Numbered from the stretch's first letter, positions 9,257-17,881 are shown. The stretch is 64,000 nucleotides of DNA from [Scytonema hofmanni] UTEX 2349 (GCF_000582685.1 NZ_KK073768.1:2896883-2960882); one strand, 5' to 3'. Numbers and translations: made by a program. Notes: generated by a model from the letters alone, not told the origin.

Positions 9257-10450
9257 ATGACTCAACAACCTGCACGAATTTGTATACTTGGTGGAGGCTT
9301 TGGTGGTCTCCATACTGCCTTACGCTTAAGTCAGTTACCTTGGGAATCCAGCCAAAAACCGGAAATTGTTCTCGTAGATCAAAGCGATCGCTTTCTATTT
9401 TCCCCCCTCCTCTACGAACTTCTCACCGGGGAATTGCAAACTTGGGAAATTGCCCCACCCTTTGAAGAACTTTTACAAAGCACAGGTGTACGTTTTTGTC
9501 AATCAATCGTATCGGAAATTGACATAGACCAGCAAAGAGTACACTTACAGAATAGTCAGGAAATTCCCTACGATCGCTTAGTTTTAGCGCTTGGTGGAGA
9601 AACACCCTTAGATTTGGTTCCTGGTGCCTCATCCCACGCCTACCCCTTCCGCAGCATTGCTGATGCTTATAATCTAGAAGAACGTCTGCGCGTTTTAGAA
9701 GAATCATCACTAGACAAAATTCGCATCGCAATTGTTGGTGGTGGTTACAGTGGTGTTGAGTTAGCTTGCAAACTTGCAGACAGATTAGGGGAAAGAGGAC
9801 GCTTTCGTTTAGTTGAACTCAGCGATCAAATTTTGCGGACTTCCCCAGAGTTTAACCGTGAAGCTGCGACAAAAGCATTAGAATCGAAGGGTGTGTTTAT
9901 TGATTTAGAAACCAAAGTTGAATCAATTACTCAAGATAGCATTTCCCTAGATTATAAAAATCAAGTTGATACAATTCCCGTAGATTTAGTAATTTGGACA
10001 GTGGGAACGCGAGTTAGTCCAGTAGTTAAAAATCTTCCCCTTAAACAAAATCAACGCGGTCAAATTACCACTACACCAACTCTACAAGTAATTGACCATC
10101 CAGAAATCTTTGCTTTAGGAGACTTAGCAGACTCCCATGATATCGAAGGTCAGCAAGTTCCCGCAACCGCCCAAGCAGCTTTTCAACAAGCTGATTATAC
10201 AGCGTGGAATATTTGGGCAACTTTAAGCGATCGCCCTTTACTTCCCTTCCGCTACCAGCAGTTAGGGGAAATGATGACACTGGGGATAGACAATGCTACC
10301 CTCACCGGTTTAGGAGTTAAACTAGATGGTTCTTTGGCAGCTGTTGCTCGTCGTCTAGCTTACCTCTATCGGATGCCAACTTTAGATCATCAGCTAAAAG
10401 TTGGTTTTAATTGGCTAGCACGTCCTATCATCGAAATACTTTCGTCCTAG
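9257..10450 (+). CDS. FAD-dependent NAD(P)H oxidoreductase, NDH-2 type
   Basis: The protein has 397 residues in the pyridine nucleotide-disulfide oxidoreductase fold. It has an FAD-binding ILGGGFGGLHTA at the N-terminus, an NAD(P)H-binding IAIVGGGYSGVELA in the middle, and a second FAD contact in EIFALGDLAD. The composition matches type II NADH dehydrogenases, which pass electrons from NAD(P)H to quinone at the membrane face without proton pumping. In cyanobacteria this size class includes NdbB, implicated in phylloquinone synthesis. I consider that assignment possible but unproven, so no symbol is given. Confidence 0.87.
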   Translation: MTQQPARICILGGGFGGLHTALRLSQLPWESSQKPEIVLVDQSDRFLFSPLLYELLTGELQTWEIAPPFEELLQSTGVRFCQSIVSEIDIDQQRVHLQNSQEIPYDRLVLALGGETPLDLVPGASSHAYPFRSIADAYNLEERLRVLEESSLDKIRIAIVGGGYSGVELACKLADRLGERGRFRLVELSDQILRTSPEFNREAATKALESKGVFIDLETKVESITQDSISLDYKNQVDTIPVDLVIWTVGTRVSPVVKNLPLKQNQRGQITTTPTLQVIDHPEIFALGDLADSHDIEGQQVPATAQAAFQQADYTAWNIWATLSDRPLLPFRYQQLGEMMTLGIDNATLTGLGVKLDGSLAAVARRLAYLYRMPTLDHQLKVGFNWLARPIIEILSS

Positions 10451-10488
10451 AGACTTTCATGTGATAGCATTAACGGTTCATACATATT

Positions 10489-10517
10489 GTAGAGACGTTC
10501 CGTCGGAACGTCTCTAC
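10489..10517. repeat. palindrome of the GAGACG...CGTCTC family, core TTCCG
   Basis: This is a perfect inverted repeat with 14-bp arms around a single base. It has outer GTAGAGACG/CGTCTCTAC arms and an inner core TTCCG-T-CGGAA. The same outer arms with different, still self-complementary cores recur at 12846, 12941, 26563, 28096 and 28263. Confidence 0.9.
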
Positions 10518-10635
10518 GACGGTTACAGCATGAGATAATATGATTTCATCACACAACAAATTATAAAAATCTCTTTCTTTAGTCCCCAGTCTCCATCTAC
10601 CTTCAGAAAGCGTTACAAATATTGCTTCTTAATAG

Positions 10636-10662
10636 GGTGCGTTACGCAGTTGCTAACGCACC
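10636..10662. repeat. GGTGCGTTA / TAACGCACC hairpin
   Basis: Nine-base inverted arms (GGTGCGTTA and TAACGCACC) surround a 9-base loop, just upstream of the HAD gene. This is a common type of short cyanobacterial intergenic hairpin. It is not followed by a T-run, so I do not call it a terminator. Confidence 0.7.
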
Positions 10663-10709
10663 TTACTAATTTAAAATCTACTTTACTAAAGCATTCAACA
10701 CTTGGTACT

Positions 10710-11363
10710 ATGGAACGACCTAAAGTTATTTTTTTAGATGCTGTTGGTACACTGTTCGGAGTTAAAGGCAGTGTCGGTGAAGTTTATAGTCAGATAGCGC
10801 AAGAATTTGGTGTGCAAGTTCCTGCCGATACTTTAAATAAAGCATTTATCCAAAGCTTTAAAGCATCCTCACCACCGATATTTCCCGGTGCAGAACTACA
10901 AGATATTCCTCAGCGTGAGTTTGATTGGTGGTTGCAAATAGCTTGTCACACATTTGAACGTGCAGGTGTTCTCCCACAATTTTCTGATTTTTCAGCTTTT
11001 TTTAGCGAACTTTATATTCACTTTGGTACAGCCGAACCGTGGTTTGTTTATCCTGATGTTTTAGCATCATTAGTCAACTGGCAAGGTTTAGGAATTCAAC
11101 TAGGGATAATTTCTAATTTCGATTCTCGCATCTATTCGGTATTACAAGATTTGCAACTCAGAGAATTTTTCACTTCTATTACAATTTCCACCCAAGTAGG
11201 TGCCGCTAAACCCGATCGCCAAATTTTTCTTACTGCTTTAGAAAAGCATAACTGTCCACCTGAATTAGCATGGCACATCGGCGACAGCATTAAAGAAGAT
11301 TATCACGGTGCCAAAGCAGTTGGACTCAGAGGTATTTGGATTAATCGGAATGGGAAGAGTTAG
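10710..11363 (+). CDS. HAD-like hydrolase lacking the +2 aspartate
   Basis: The protein has about 217 residues from the ATG at 10710 (MERPKVIFLDAVGTL). An upstream in-frame TTG at 10650 lies inside a repeat hairpin and is rejected. HAD motif I is D10-A-V-G-T: nucleophile Asp10 is present but position 12 is Val, not the usual acid/base Asp. Motif II (IISNFDS), motif III Lys (VGAAKPDRQIF) and motif IV (HIGDSIKEDYHGAKAVG) are intact. This matches the HDHD3-like subfamily. The missing +2 Asp predicts weak or atypical phosphatase activity; the substrate is unknown. Confidence 0.83.
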   Translation: MERPKVIFLDAVGTLFGVKGSVGEVYSQIAQEFGVQVPADTLNKAFIQSFKASSPPIFPGAELQDIPQREFDWWLQIACHTFERAGVLPQFSDFSAFFSELYIHFGTAEPWFVYPDVLASLVNWQGLGIQLGIISNFDSRIYSVLQDLQLREFFTSITISTQVGAAKPDRQIFLTALEKHNCPPELAWHIGDSIKEDYHGAKAVGLRGIWINRNGKS

Positions 11364-11420
11364 TGGATGGTGGATAGTGGGTAATAGTTATAGCGGTTCT
11401 CGCTTGAGTGAGGTACAAGA

Positions 11421-11460
11421 ACCCCACCCCCAACCCCCTCCCCGCAAGCAGGGAGGGGGC
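11421..11460. repeat. C-rich/G-rich hairpin repeat
   Basis: The arms CCCCCTCCC (11434-11442) and GGGAGGGGG (11451-11459) flank CGCAAGCA, preceded by a C-rich ACCCCACCCCCAA leader. Related copies occur at 54321-54353 and, interrupted by another sequence, at 58941-59035. It is non-coding. Confidence 0.8.
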
Positions 11461-11544
11461 TATGATGTACCTCATGTGATTAGGAAACGCTATAGTTGTT
11501 ATTGGATAGTGAATAACTATTGACTCTTGACTCTTGACCAACAA

Positions 11545-12777
11545 CTAACACCCAAAAACTTGCAAAACTTGCACTTCCTCACCAGGATTAATTAAACTTT
11601 TACCCACAGGTAGAATAGCTAAAGCGTTGGTTTGCGCTAAATTTATTAAGTTTCCCGAAGTGTGACTACCACCAGCTACCTGAAAGTGGTAAAATCCATC
11701 AATTAAATGCAACTTACCCCAAAGGTAAGTTTCCCGCTTGCCATCCGATCGCAGTTCCGAATGCGATCGCGCTTTCACAAAACTCAGCCAATTGTCAGCA
11801 AGTCCAGACATCTTTTTGATTGCCGGTTGCACAAATCGCCAAAATGTCACCAAAACCGCAGCCGGATTTCCTGGTAAACCAAAATATAAACAATTCTCAT
11901 TTGGGAAGGTAGCGAAAGTCAGCGGTTTACCTGGTTTGATTCCCACAGATCGAATGTGAATTTTTGCGTTTAAGGATTCGAGAATTTGCTCAATGTAGTC
12001 GTAATCTCCCACGGAAACCCCACCAGAAGAGATAATGATATCGGCATTAGCAACAGCGTCAGAAATCGTTTGTTTTAAAACTTCTGGCTCGTCCTTAACA
12101 ATTCCTAACATTAACACTTCTGCCCCAGTTTGTCTGACCAAAGAAGCGATCGCATACTGATTAGAATCCACAATTTGTCCTGGTTCCAGCCGTTTGTCCG
12201 GCATTACCAATTCATTTCCACTGGAAAATATAGCTACACGCACTTTGCGGTAAACACGTAATTGCGTACATTGAGTAGCAGCTAAAACGGCAATTTCCGG
12301 CGCATTCAACACAATTCCTGCGGGCAGTAATTCTGTCCCAGCTTGATAATAAGATGCTTGATGTCGGACAAATTCTTGCGGTTTGGGTGTAGTGAGGATG
12401 AAAACGCGGTTATCTTCCAAGCGAGTTTTTTCCTGCATAACTACCGTATCCGCACCTGCTGGCATCACCGCACCCGTGAAAATTCGCGCAGCTTGCCCCA
12501 GCTTAATTGTACACTGAGGCTGATACCCAGCGGGAATTTTTTCAACAACTTCCAAAACCGCTGGTGTTTCCTCGCTAGAATTCTGTACATCTTCATAACG
12601 CACAGCGTAACCATCCATCGCCGAATTATCCCAATGGGGAAAATCTAAGTTACTTGTGACAGGTGTCGCGAGAATGCGATTATCTGCAAGTAAATCGACA
12701 AATTCTGTATCTCGCTGATTATCGAGCGATCGCACCAAATTTAAAATAATTGCTTCTGCATCACTGACTGAAAACAT
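11545..12777 (-). CDS. moeA: molybdopterin molybdotransferase MoeA
   Basis: This protein of 410 residues inserts molybdenum into adenylylated molybdopterin in the last step of Moco synthesis, in the cytoplasm. Visible family blocks are the substrate loop DNSAMDGYAVR near residue 50; the domain II barrel region (AARIFTGAVMPAGADTVVMQE); the MoaB/MogA-like domain with SSGGVSVGDYDYI and a downstream GKPLTFATF; then GLPGNPAAVLVTFWRFVQPAI; and a C-terminal beta domain ending EVQVLQVFGC. Length and order are normal. In this organism the likely consumer is nitrate reductase, but no such gene lies in the window. Confidence 0.96.
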   Translation of the reverse strand: MFSVSDAEAIILNLVRSLDNQRDTEFVDLLADNRILATPVTSNLDFPHWDNSAMDGYAVRYEDVQNSSEETPAVLEVVEKIPAGYQPQCTIKLGQAARIFTGAVMPAGADTVVMQEKTRLEDNRVFILTTPKPQEFVRHQASYYQAGTELLPAGIVLNAPEIAVLAATQCTQLRVYRKVRVAIFSSGNELVMPDKRLEPGQIVDSNQYAIASLVRQTGAEVLMLGIVKDEPEVLKQTISDAVANADIIISSGGVSVGDYDYIEQILESLNAKIHIRSVGIKPGKPLTFATFPNENCLYFGLPGNPAAVLVTFWRFVQPAIKKMSGLADNWLSFVKARSHSELRSDGKRETYLWGKLHLIDGFYHFQVAGGSHTSGNLINLAQTNALAILPVGKSLINPGEEVQVLQVFGC

Positions 12778-12822
12778 AGCGATTCTTACTTTCCCTGTTA
12801 ACTTTCTCTAGTTTGTCATTGA

Positions 12823-13031
12823 ACATAGGAGTGAAAATGAATGTAGAGACGTAGCACTGCTACGTCTCATCAAGGGTTTAGGGCAACGCATAATTAATTT
12901 ATACTCCTATGTCTATTAGACATCTCCACAAAAGATGTAGAGACGCGAAATTTCGCGTCTAATCAAGGGAAATTTCGCGTCTAATCAAGGGTTTCGGTTA
13001 ACGATAATTAATTTCCACTCCTATGTCTATT
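12823..13031. repeat. composite repeat: two palindrome-plus-tail units
   Basis: Two units occur here. Each has a GAGACG-type palindrome (12846-12868, core TAGCA; and 12941-12960, core CGAAA). Each is followed by a tail of about 48 bp running ATCAAGGGTTT ... ATAATTAATTT ... ACTCCTATGTCTATT (12869-12917 and 12984-13031). A half palindrome is duplicated at 12969-12981. An inverted ACATAGGAGT lies at 12823-12832. The second tail contributes the stop codon of queE. Confidence 0.85.
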
Positions 13032-13647
13032 GGATTCCAATATATTTATGTATTTGCAAAGAAAGCCGATAGTGAGGATTTTGTTGTAGCAATTGTAAAA
13101 CTAAAGGTATGGTTTTTGCTGAATTGTTCCATTCAGGTTGCAAGTAAACAGGCAGGCTAGATTGAGCAGATAGATATTTTTGATAAAAGTCAACTTCTGC
13201 ACCAGTTTCTATCACTATCTTCACTTCATTTGTCCGGTTCCAAAACTGCTTCTGCACTGGATATCTAGGATTAACGTGTTCCTTGGGAGATAAAGTAATC
13301 CAAACCGCAGGAGAGACTTCTTGCCAAAAAGCTCCAGAAGTTTCAATACTGACTTTCTTTCCTTCTGCCAAAAGAGCTTGCACCAATTCAGGTAAATGCT
13401 TTTGAATAAATGGTTCTCCACCAGTGATTACCACTCTGGGAGATTTTATCTCAGCTAAAAGTTCGTGGATGGAACGGTAAGTTCGGGGTAATTTGGCACC
13501 ACCATCACTATAACCAGTGTCGCACCAAGGGCAGCCCACTGGACATCCAGACAAGCGAATAAAGTCTACTAAAGAACCAGTCCAGTATCCTTCACCTTGA
13601 ACTGTACTTTGAAAAGTTTCATGAATTGGTAACTTGATCTCTAACAT
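13027..13647 (-). CDS. queE: 7-carboxy-7-deazaguanine synthase QueE (radical SAM)
   Basis: The protein has 206 residues. It uses S-adenosylmethionine and a [4Fe-4S] cluster to convert 6-carboxytetrahydropterin to 7-carboxy-7-deazaguanine, a step to queuosine. The N-terminus has the conserved ETFQSTVQGEGYWTG, and the cluster motif is CPVGCPWC (CX3CX2C) near residues 35-42. SAM contacts are suggested by VVITGGEPF and SIETSG. The stop codon lies in a repeat tail, so the last residues (KYIGIQ) may have been shaped by repeat insertion. No other queuosine gene is adjacent. Confidence 0.93.
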   Translation of the reverse strand: MLEIKLPIHETFQSTVQGEGYWTGSLVDFIRLSGCPVGCPWCDTGYSDGGAKLPRTYRSIHELLAEIKSPRVVITGGEPFIQKHLPELVQALLAEGKKVSIETSGAFWQEVSPAVWITLSPKEHVNPRYPVQKQFWNRTNEVKIVIETGAEVDFYQKYLSAQSSLPVYLQPEWNNSAKTIPLVLQLLQQNPHYRLSLQIHKYIGIQ

Positions 13648-13809
13648 TGATACAATTGTTGATGCAGTCTTGATATCTAAAAAGTGAAAAGATACACGTT
13701 TTAGTAGAAGAGGACTTATACCAATTCTACGCCGTGAGCCATTAGAAGATACATTGCACCGAGTTTTGCGTTTTAAAAGAGCGATCGGATGCGTTTTGGA
13801 GTATGAATT

Positions 13810-14067
13810 ATGTCTAACGTGGAATTTCCAGCCAAAGTTGAGAATGGGATTATCGTTGTTCCTGAAGAATTTAAGTAAGAATTAGCAGAAGTTAGCACTG
13901 TGAGGATTGTTCTATTCAAGCAGCCTAAAAAACAAACCATACAATTCGATATTATGGATGAACTAGCACAAAAGCCTGTCTCAGTACCGGGAATTCGCTC
14001 AATTACTCGATTTGCAGATGCACTAGCAATAATTAATCAGCCGCACCATCTGCCAACCCCTATATAA
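13810..14067 (+). pseudogene. small antitoxin-like gene with in-frame stop
   Basis: An ATG frame reads MSNVEFPAKVENGIIVVPEEFK, hits TAA at 13876-13878, then continues in the same frame as ELAEVSTVRIVLF and DELAQKPVSVPGIRSITR to a stop at 14065-14067. Without the internal stop it would encode about 85 residues. The IxNGxIxxPxxY/F N-terminus resembles small cyanobacterial proteins often annotated as antitoxin-like. A single C to T change (CAA to TAA) would explain the stop. No toxin gene follows. Confidence 0.6.
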
Positions 14068-14080
14068 ACACTTATTTTGT

Positions 14081-14638
14081 ATGACTATCGACCGAGTACC
14101 CCAAAAACATTATCCTAAGGTTGACATCGGACGACGCGCTATGGCATTGGCAACTGATTTCCTTGGTGTCTGGTTACTCAGTTCGACATTCGGTAGCGAT
14201 CAAATTGGCATTCAATTTGTGCAAATATTAGTTTTTGTGATTGGTTGGGGAATAACGCGGGTGTTGGTAGTGTACAACAATCAAGGGCAGAGTTTAGGAC
14301 GTTGGGCTTTCGACATGAAGCTGCTAGAAGTGGAAGATGGGCAAGTAGTAGGCAGAATTCCAGATTTGCAGTCTCTTCTCAAAAGAGAAGCTATAATTTG
14401 TTTTGGTGCGCTTTTAATATCAATTGCCCTCGGCAACATTATTAAAAACCCCACTGCTATAGTGCTAGTGATTCCCCTGGCAATAGACTGTGGGGCAGCC
14501 TTATCAGATACCCAGATGCGTCAGGCTTTGCACGATCGCTATGCTGGTACTATGATAGTTTCGTCGCGTCGAGGCTATTCGCTGGATATAAAAATCAAGC
14601 GACTAGTTGAAAAAACACGACGTAATATGAGAAAATAG
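14081..14638 (+). CDS. RDD family membrane protein
   Basis: The protein has 185 residues. Near the N-terminus it has the RDD-type pattern GRRAMALATDFLGVWLL, followed by hydrophobic segments near residues 40-65 and 110-145. RDD proteins are small membrane proteins of mostly unknown, possibly transport-related, role. The motif QSLGRWAFDMKLL is also typical. It is codirectional with rpmG-rpsR and ends 43 bp before rpmG, so it may share their transcript. Confidence 0.8.
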   Translation: MTIDRVPQKHYPKVDIGRRAMALATDFLGVWLLSSTFGSDQIGIQFVQILVFVIGWGITRVLVVYNNQGQSLGRWAFDMKLLEVEDGQVVGRIPDLQSLLKREAIICFGALLISIALGNIIKNPTAIVLVIPLAIDCGAALSDTQMRQALHDRYAGTMIVSSRRGYSLDIKIKRLVEKTRRNMRK

Positions 14639-14681
14639 TAATTTGTGTTAATTCTCTTCAGGCTTTACTGTTTGTAAGATT

Positions 14682-14876
14682 ATGGCTAAAAGTAAAGGTG
14701 CTCGCATAATTGTGACCCTAGAGTGTACAGAGTGTCGGTCAAATGCAAATAAACGTTCTCCTGGTGTTTCACGTTATACCAGTACAAAGAACCGTCGCAA
14801 CACAACCAATCGGCTAGAACTGAGCAAGTTCTGCACCCACTGCAACAAACATACCGTTCACAAGGAAATCAAGTAA
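14682..14876 (+). CDS. rpmG: 50S ribosomal protein L33
   Basis: This 64-residue large-subunit protein has the usual length. It begins MAKSKGARIIVTLECTEC and has two CxxC pairs (CTEC and CTHC), as in zinc-type L33, with NTTNRLELSKFC before the second. It lies 3 bp before rpsR, an arrangement common in cyanobacteria and plastids. Confidence 0.97.
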   Translation: MAKSKGARIIVTLECTECRSNANKRSPGVSRYTSTKNRRNTTNRLELSKFCTHCNKHTVHKEIK

Positions 14877-14879
14877 AAG

Positions 14880-15095
14880 ATGAGTTATTTCCGTCGTCGT
14901 CTGTCTCCGATTAAGCCTGGAGAACCAATCGATTATAAAGATGTGGATTTATTACGTAAATTTGTCACCGAAAGAGGTAAGATACTTCCACGTCGGATTA
15001 CCGGACTGACTTCTCAGCAACAGCGAGAGTTAACATTAGCGATCAAACGCTCCCGGATTGTGGCATTGATGCCTTTCATCAATGCTGAAGGCTAA
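14880..15095 (+). CDS. rpsR: 30S ribosomal protein S18
   Basis: This 71-residue small-subunit protein begins MSYFRRRLSPIKPGEPIDYKD and carries the conserved RITGLTSQQQRELTLAIKRSR core. Its ATG lies 3 bp after the rpmG stop, indicating cotranscription. Confidence 0.97.
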   Translation: MSYFRRRLSPIKPGEPIDYKDVDLLRKFVTERGKILPRRITGLTSQQQRELTLAIKRSRIVALMPFINAEG

Positions 15096-15104
15096 AAAGA
15101 GTTG

Positions 15105-15170
15105 TGAGTGATGAGTGCTGAGTTATGAGTTTTTTATTAACTCCTAACTCGTAACTCCTGACTCATAAGT
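15105..15170. repeat. imperfect inverted repeat between rpsR and RNB gene
   Basis: A run of GAGT-type words (GAGTGATGAGTGCTGAGTTATGAG) is followed after TTTTTTATTA by complementary words (ACTCCTAACTCGTAACTCCTGACTC). It could fold into a long hairpin. It may attenuate transcription after rpsR, but no terminal T-run follows. Repeats of this kind are frequent in filamentous cyanobacteria. Confidence 0.6.
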
Positions 15171-15208
15171 ATTAATTAAAAGTATTCACTAATTAAGATG
15201 CGAGAGTT

Positions 15209-17269
15209 GTGGAGAAGGGGACGCTAGTTGAATTTAGAGTTCAAGGCGATCGCCGTCTGGGTGTAGTAGAAAAACCAGACGGCAAAACCCGTTGGTTTGT
15301 GGTAGATGAACGTAGTCAGTCCCACAGCCTCGCGCCTAGACAAATCACCTATACTGTGAATGGGCAAACCTACAAGCCCTCAGAAATTAAAAGCTTTCAA
15401 GAACAAGTTAAGGATTATTTAGATCCATCAAGTTTGGAGATCGCTTGGGAATTACTGGTTGAGGATGGAGAAACCGTCACTCCCAAGGAAATGGCGAATT
15501 TGCTATTTTCTGATTCAGATGCGACTTTGTGTTACGCCGCTCATTGCTTGTTATCAGATGATAAAATGTATTTCAAGCAAAAGGGAGAGGGTTACGAACC
15601 TAGAAGCGCTACGGCTGTTGCAGAACGCAAACACCAGCTAGAAATAGAGGCTTTAAGAGCGAAGGGACAGCAGGAATTTTTAGATCGTGTAGAACAAGCG
15701 CTCAAAGGCGAATCGGTGGAGTGGCAGCGGCACGAACGCCATAGAATAGAAGCAGTAGAAAAATATGCAGCTCTACTTGCGGATATCGTGCGTGGGGGTG
15801 TAACTTATGACACTTTGGGTCGCGCTTATCCCCCCCCGGCTCCAGTATTGGAAACCATCACCATGCTAGGGCGTCCTGCCACCCCCCAAGGAGCCTTTCA
15901 ACTATTAATTGATTTGGGTTGGTGGAGTCCTCATGAGAACTTATTCCTACGTCGTTCGTCAATTCCGGTTCAGTTTCCTAGCAAGGTATTAGAAGTGGCG
16001 CAACAGCGTTTGGATTTTCCACCAGCAGACTTAGATAGCGATCGCCTGGATCTCACACATTTAAAAGTTTACACAATTGATGATGAAAGCACAACTGAGA
16101 TAGACGATGGTCTAAGTTGGGAAAGACTTGCAGATGGGCAAGAACGCTGGTGGGTACATATTGCCGATCCCACACGCTGGTTAGAGCCAGAAGACGAATT
16201 AGACTTAGAAGCCAGAAAACGCGGTAGTACAGTTTATCTGCCTACGGGAATGATTCCCATGTTCCCCGAACTCCTAGCAACCGGACCCATGAGCTTAATT
16301 CAGGGTAAGGTGTGTTGCGCTCTCAGCTTCGGGATAATTTTAAATCAATCTGGGGCAGTAGATAATTATAGCATACATGCGAGTTTAATTAAACCGACAT
16401 ATCGGCTAACTTATGAAGATGTCGATGAAATGCTGGAATTGGGCGTAGAAGCTGAACCAGAAATCGAAGCGATCGCCAACGGAGCAACTAGACGCAAACA
16501 ATGGCGCTATGCTCAAGGAGCAATCAGCATCAACATGCCGGAAGCAATGATTAAAGTCAAAAATGACGAAATCAGCATCGACATATTAGATGACTCCAAA
16601 TCGCGCCAACTCGTAGCCGAGATGATGATTCTTGCCGGTGAAGTTGCGGCACACTACGGTAAAACTAACAACATTCCTCTGCCATTTCGCGGTCAGCCAC
16701 AGCCAGAATTGCCCCCCGACGAAGAATTGCTACTGCTACCAGCCGGATTTGTCCGCGCTTGTGCTATGCGTCGCTGTATGCCGAAAAGTGAAATGAGCAT
16801 CAACCCCCTGCGTCATGCCGGTTTGGGATTAGATACCTACACTCAAGCCACTTCTCCCATCCGTCGCTACAGCGACTTACTCACCCACTTTCAACTAAAG
16901 GCACATCTGCGCGGTGAAGTTCTGCCCTTTACAGCAGATGAACTCAAAGAAGTGATGATGACAGTGACTGCCATCACCCAAGAATTAACGATGGTGGAAA
17001 GGCAAACTAATAGATATTGGGCTTTAGAATATTTGCGGCGTCATCCACAGCAAGTTTGGCAAGTTACAGTTTTGATGTGGTTGAGGGAAGATAGCAATTT
17101 AGCACTAATTCTTATAGAAGATTTAGGCTTGCAATTGCCCATGACTTTTAAGCGATCGGTAAATTTAGGGGAACAAATATCGGTGAAAGTAAGCCATTCC
17201 GATCCGCAAAAAGACGTAATTCAGTTTCAGGAAATAATCTATCAAGAAGCGCAGTCAACAGCGAATTAA
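15209..17269 (+). CDS. RNase II/R family 3'-5' exoribonuclease
   Basis: The protein has 686 residues. RNB exonucleases degrade single-stranded RNA from the 3' end. The GTG start at 15209 (MEKGTLVEFRVQGDRR) is chosen because the nearby ATG at 15198 is out of frame. The N-terminal ~60 residues form a small beta domain. The RNB catalytic core starts near residue 280: YTIDDESTTEIDDGLS supplies the Mg2+-binding acids, with Glu at the second of four positions where E. coli RNase II has Asp. The signature HAGLGLDTYTQATSPIRRYSD lies near residue 535. A C-terminal S1-like segment follows. Linkage to rpmG-rpsR is typical of cyanobacteria. Confidence 0.92.
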   Translation: MEKGTLVEFRVQGDRRLGVVEKPDGKTRWFVVDERSQSHSLAPRQITYTVNGQTYKPSEIKSFQEQVKDYLDPSSLEIAWELLVEDGETVTPKEMANLLFSDSDATLCYAAHCLLSDDKMYFKQKGEGYEPRSATAVAERKHQLEIEALRAKGQQEFLDRVEQALKGESVEWQRHERHRIEAVEKYAALLADIVRGGVTYDTLGRAYPPPAPVLETITMLGRPATPQGAFQLLIDLGWWSPHENLFLRRSSIPVQFPSKVLEVAQQRLDFPPADLDSDRLDLTHLKVYTIDDESTTEIDDGLSWERLADGQERWWVHIADPTRWLEPEDELDLEARKRGSTVYLPTGMIPMFPELLATGPMSLIQGKVCCALSFGIILNQSGAVDNYSIHASLIKPTYRLTYEDVDEMLELGVEAEPEIEAIANGATRRKQWRYAQGAISINMPEAMIKVKNDEISIDILDDSKSRQLVAEMMILAGEVAAHYGKTNNIPLPFRGQPQPELPPDEELLLLPAGFVRACAMRRCMPKSEMSINPLRHAGLGLDTYTQATSPIRRYSDLLTHFQLKAHLRGEVLPFTADELKEVMMTVTAITQELTMVERQTNRYWALEYLRRHPQQVWQVTVLMWLREDSNLALILIEDLGLQLPMTFKRSVNLGEQISVKVSHSDPQKDVIQFQEIIYQEAQSTAN

Positions 17270-17357
17270 GACCTTACCTCTAACTTTATCAAATCTTTTT
17301 TTGTAAAAGAGTGATCGCTAACTCTAAGCTGTTCAAATTTGTGAGTATAAACCACCC

Positions 17358-17402
17358 TTCTTTAAGTGCAATTACTCCAACTTTGCGCTTCCACTTAAAG
17401 AA
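17358..17402. promoter_or_regulatory. 11-bp inverted repeat upstream of hicBA (candidate operator)
   Basis: Perfect arms TTCTTTAAGTG (17358-17368) and CACTTAAAGAA (17392-17402) lie 38 bp before the hicB start. HicB-type antitoxins repress their own operons through inverted repeats, so this is a reasonable operator candidate. It could instead be the terminator stem of the preceding gene, but no T-run follows. Confidence 0.45.
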
Positions 17403-17439
17403 TATAATATTAGAATAAGGGTTATTTATAGATTAAGAT

Positions 17440-17646
17440 ATGAGGCAAGTTATTCTCTACAAAGACGAAGACGGCGTTTGGATTGTAGAATGTCCAAGCT
17501 TGAAAGGATGTGTTAGTCAGGGAAAAACCAAACACGATGCTCTCTCCAATATTAAAGAGGCGATCGTAGGTTACATTACAGCTTTAGAAGAAGATGGATT
17601 ATCTGTACCCGAAGATAATTTTGAAACCTTTTTGGTAGTCGTGTGA
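17440..17646 (+). CDS. hicB: HicB-family antitoxin
   Basis: The protein has 68 residues with the HicB fold: a beta strand start (RQVILYKDEDGVWIVECPSLKGCVSQGKT) and the helix DALSNIKEAIVGYITALEEDG. It lacks a separate C-terminal DNA-binding domain and so is of the short type. Its TGA overlaps the GTG start of the toxin gene by four bases (GTGA), which implies translational coupling. The order antitoxin-toxin is the reverse of E. coli hicAB but common in cyanobacteria. Confidence 0.87.
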   Translation: MRQVILYKDEDGVWIVECPSLKGCVSQGKTKHDALSNIKEAIVGYITALEEDGLSVPEDNFETFLVVV

Positions 17647-17864
17647 GCAAATTACCTAGCATTTCCGCAAAAGATTGTATTAAAGCGTTAGAAAAAATTG
17701 GTTTTTACGAAAAACGTCGAGAAAGCAGTCATATTATTATGCGGAGAGATGAGCCATTTGCCCAAGTTATTGTTCCAGACCACTCAGAAATTGCTAAAGG
17801 AACTTTAAGAGCTATAATTCGAGATATTGAGGTGAGCGTTGAAGAATTTATCTTATTGCTGTAA
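17643..17864 (+). CDS. hicA: HicA-family mRNA interferase toxin
   Basis: The protein has 73 residues with a GTG start coupled to hicB. The dsRBD-like fold is suggested by KDCIKALEKIGFYEKRRESSHIIMRR, with the catalytic His in SSH, and by VPDHSEIAKGTLRAIIRDIEVSVEEF. HicA toxins cleave mRNA and are neutralised by HicB. Length and motifs are complete, so the pair looks functional. Confidence 0.87.
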   Translation: MSKLPSISAKDCIKALEKIGFYEKRRESSHIIMRRDEPFAQVIVPDHSEIAKGTLRAIIRDIEVSVEEFILLL

Positions 17865-17881
17865 ATTTTAATAGTTTCAGT

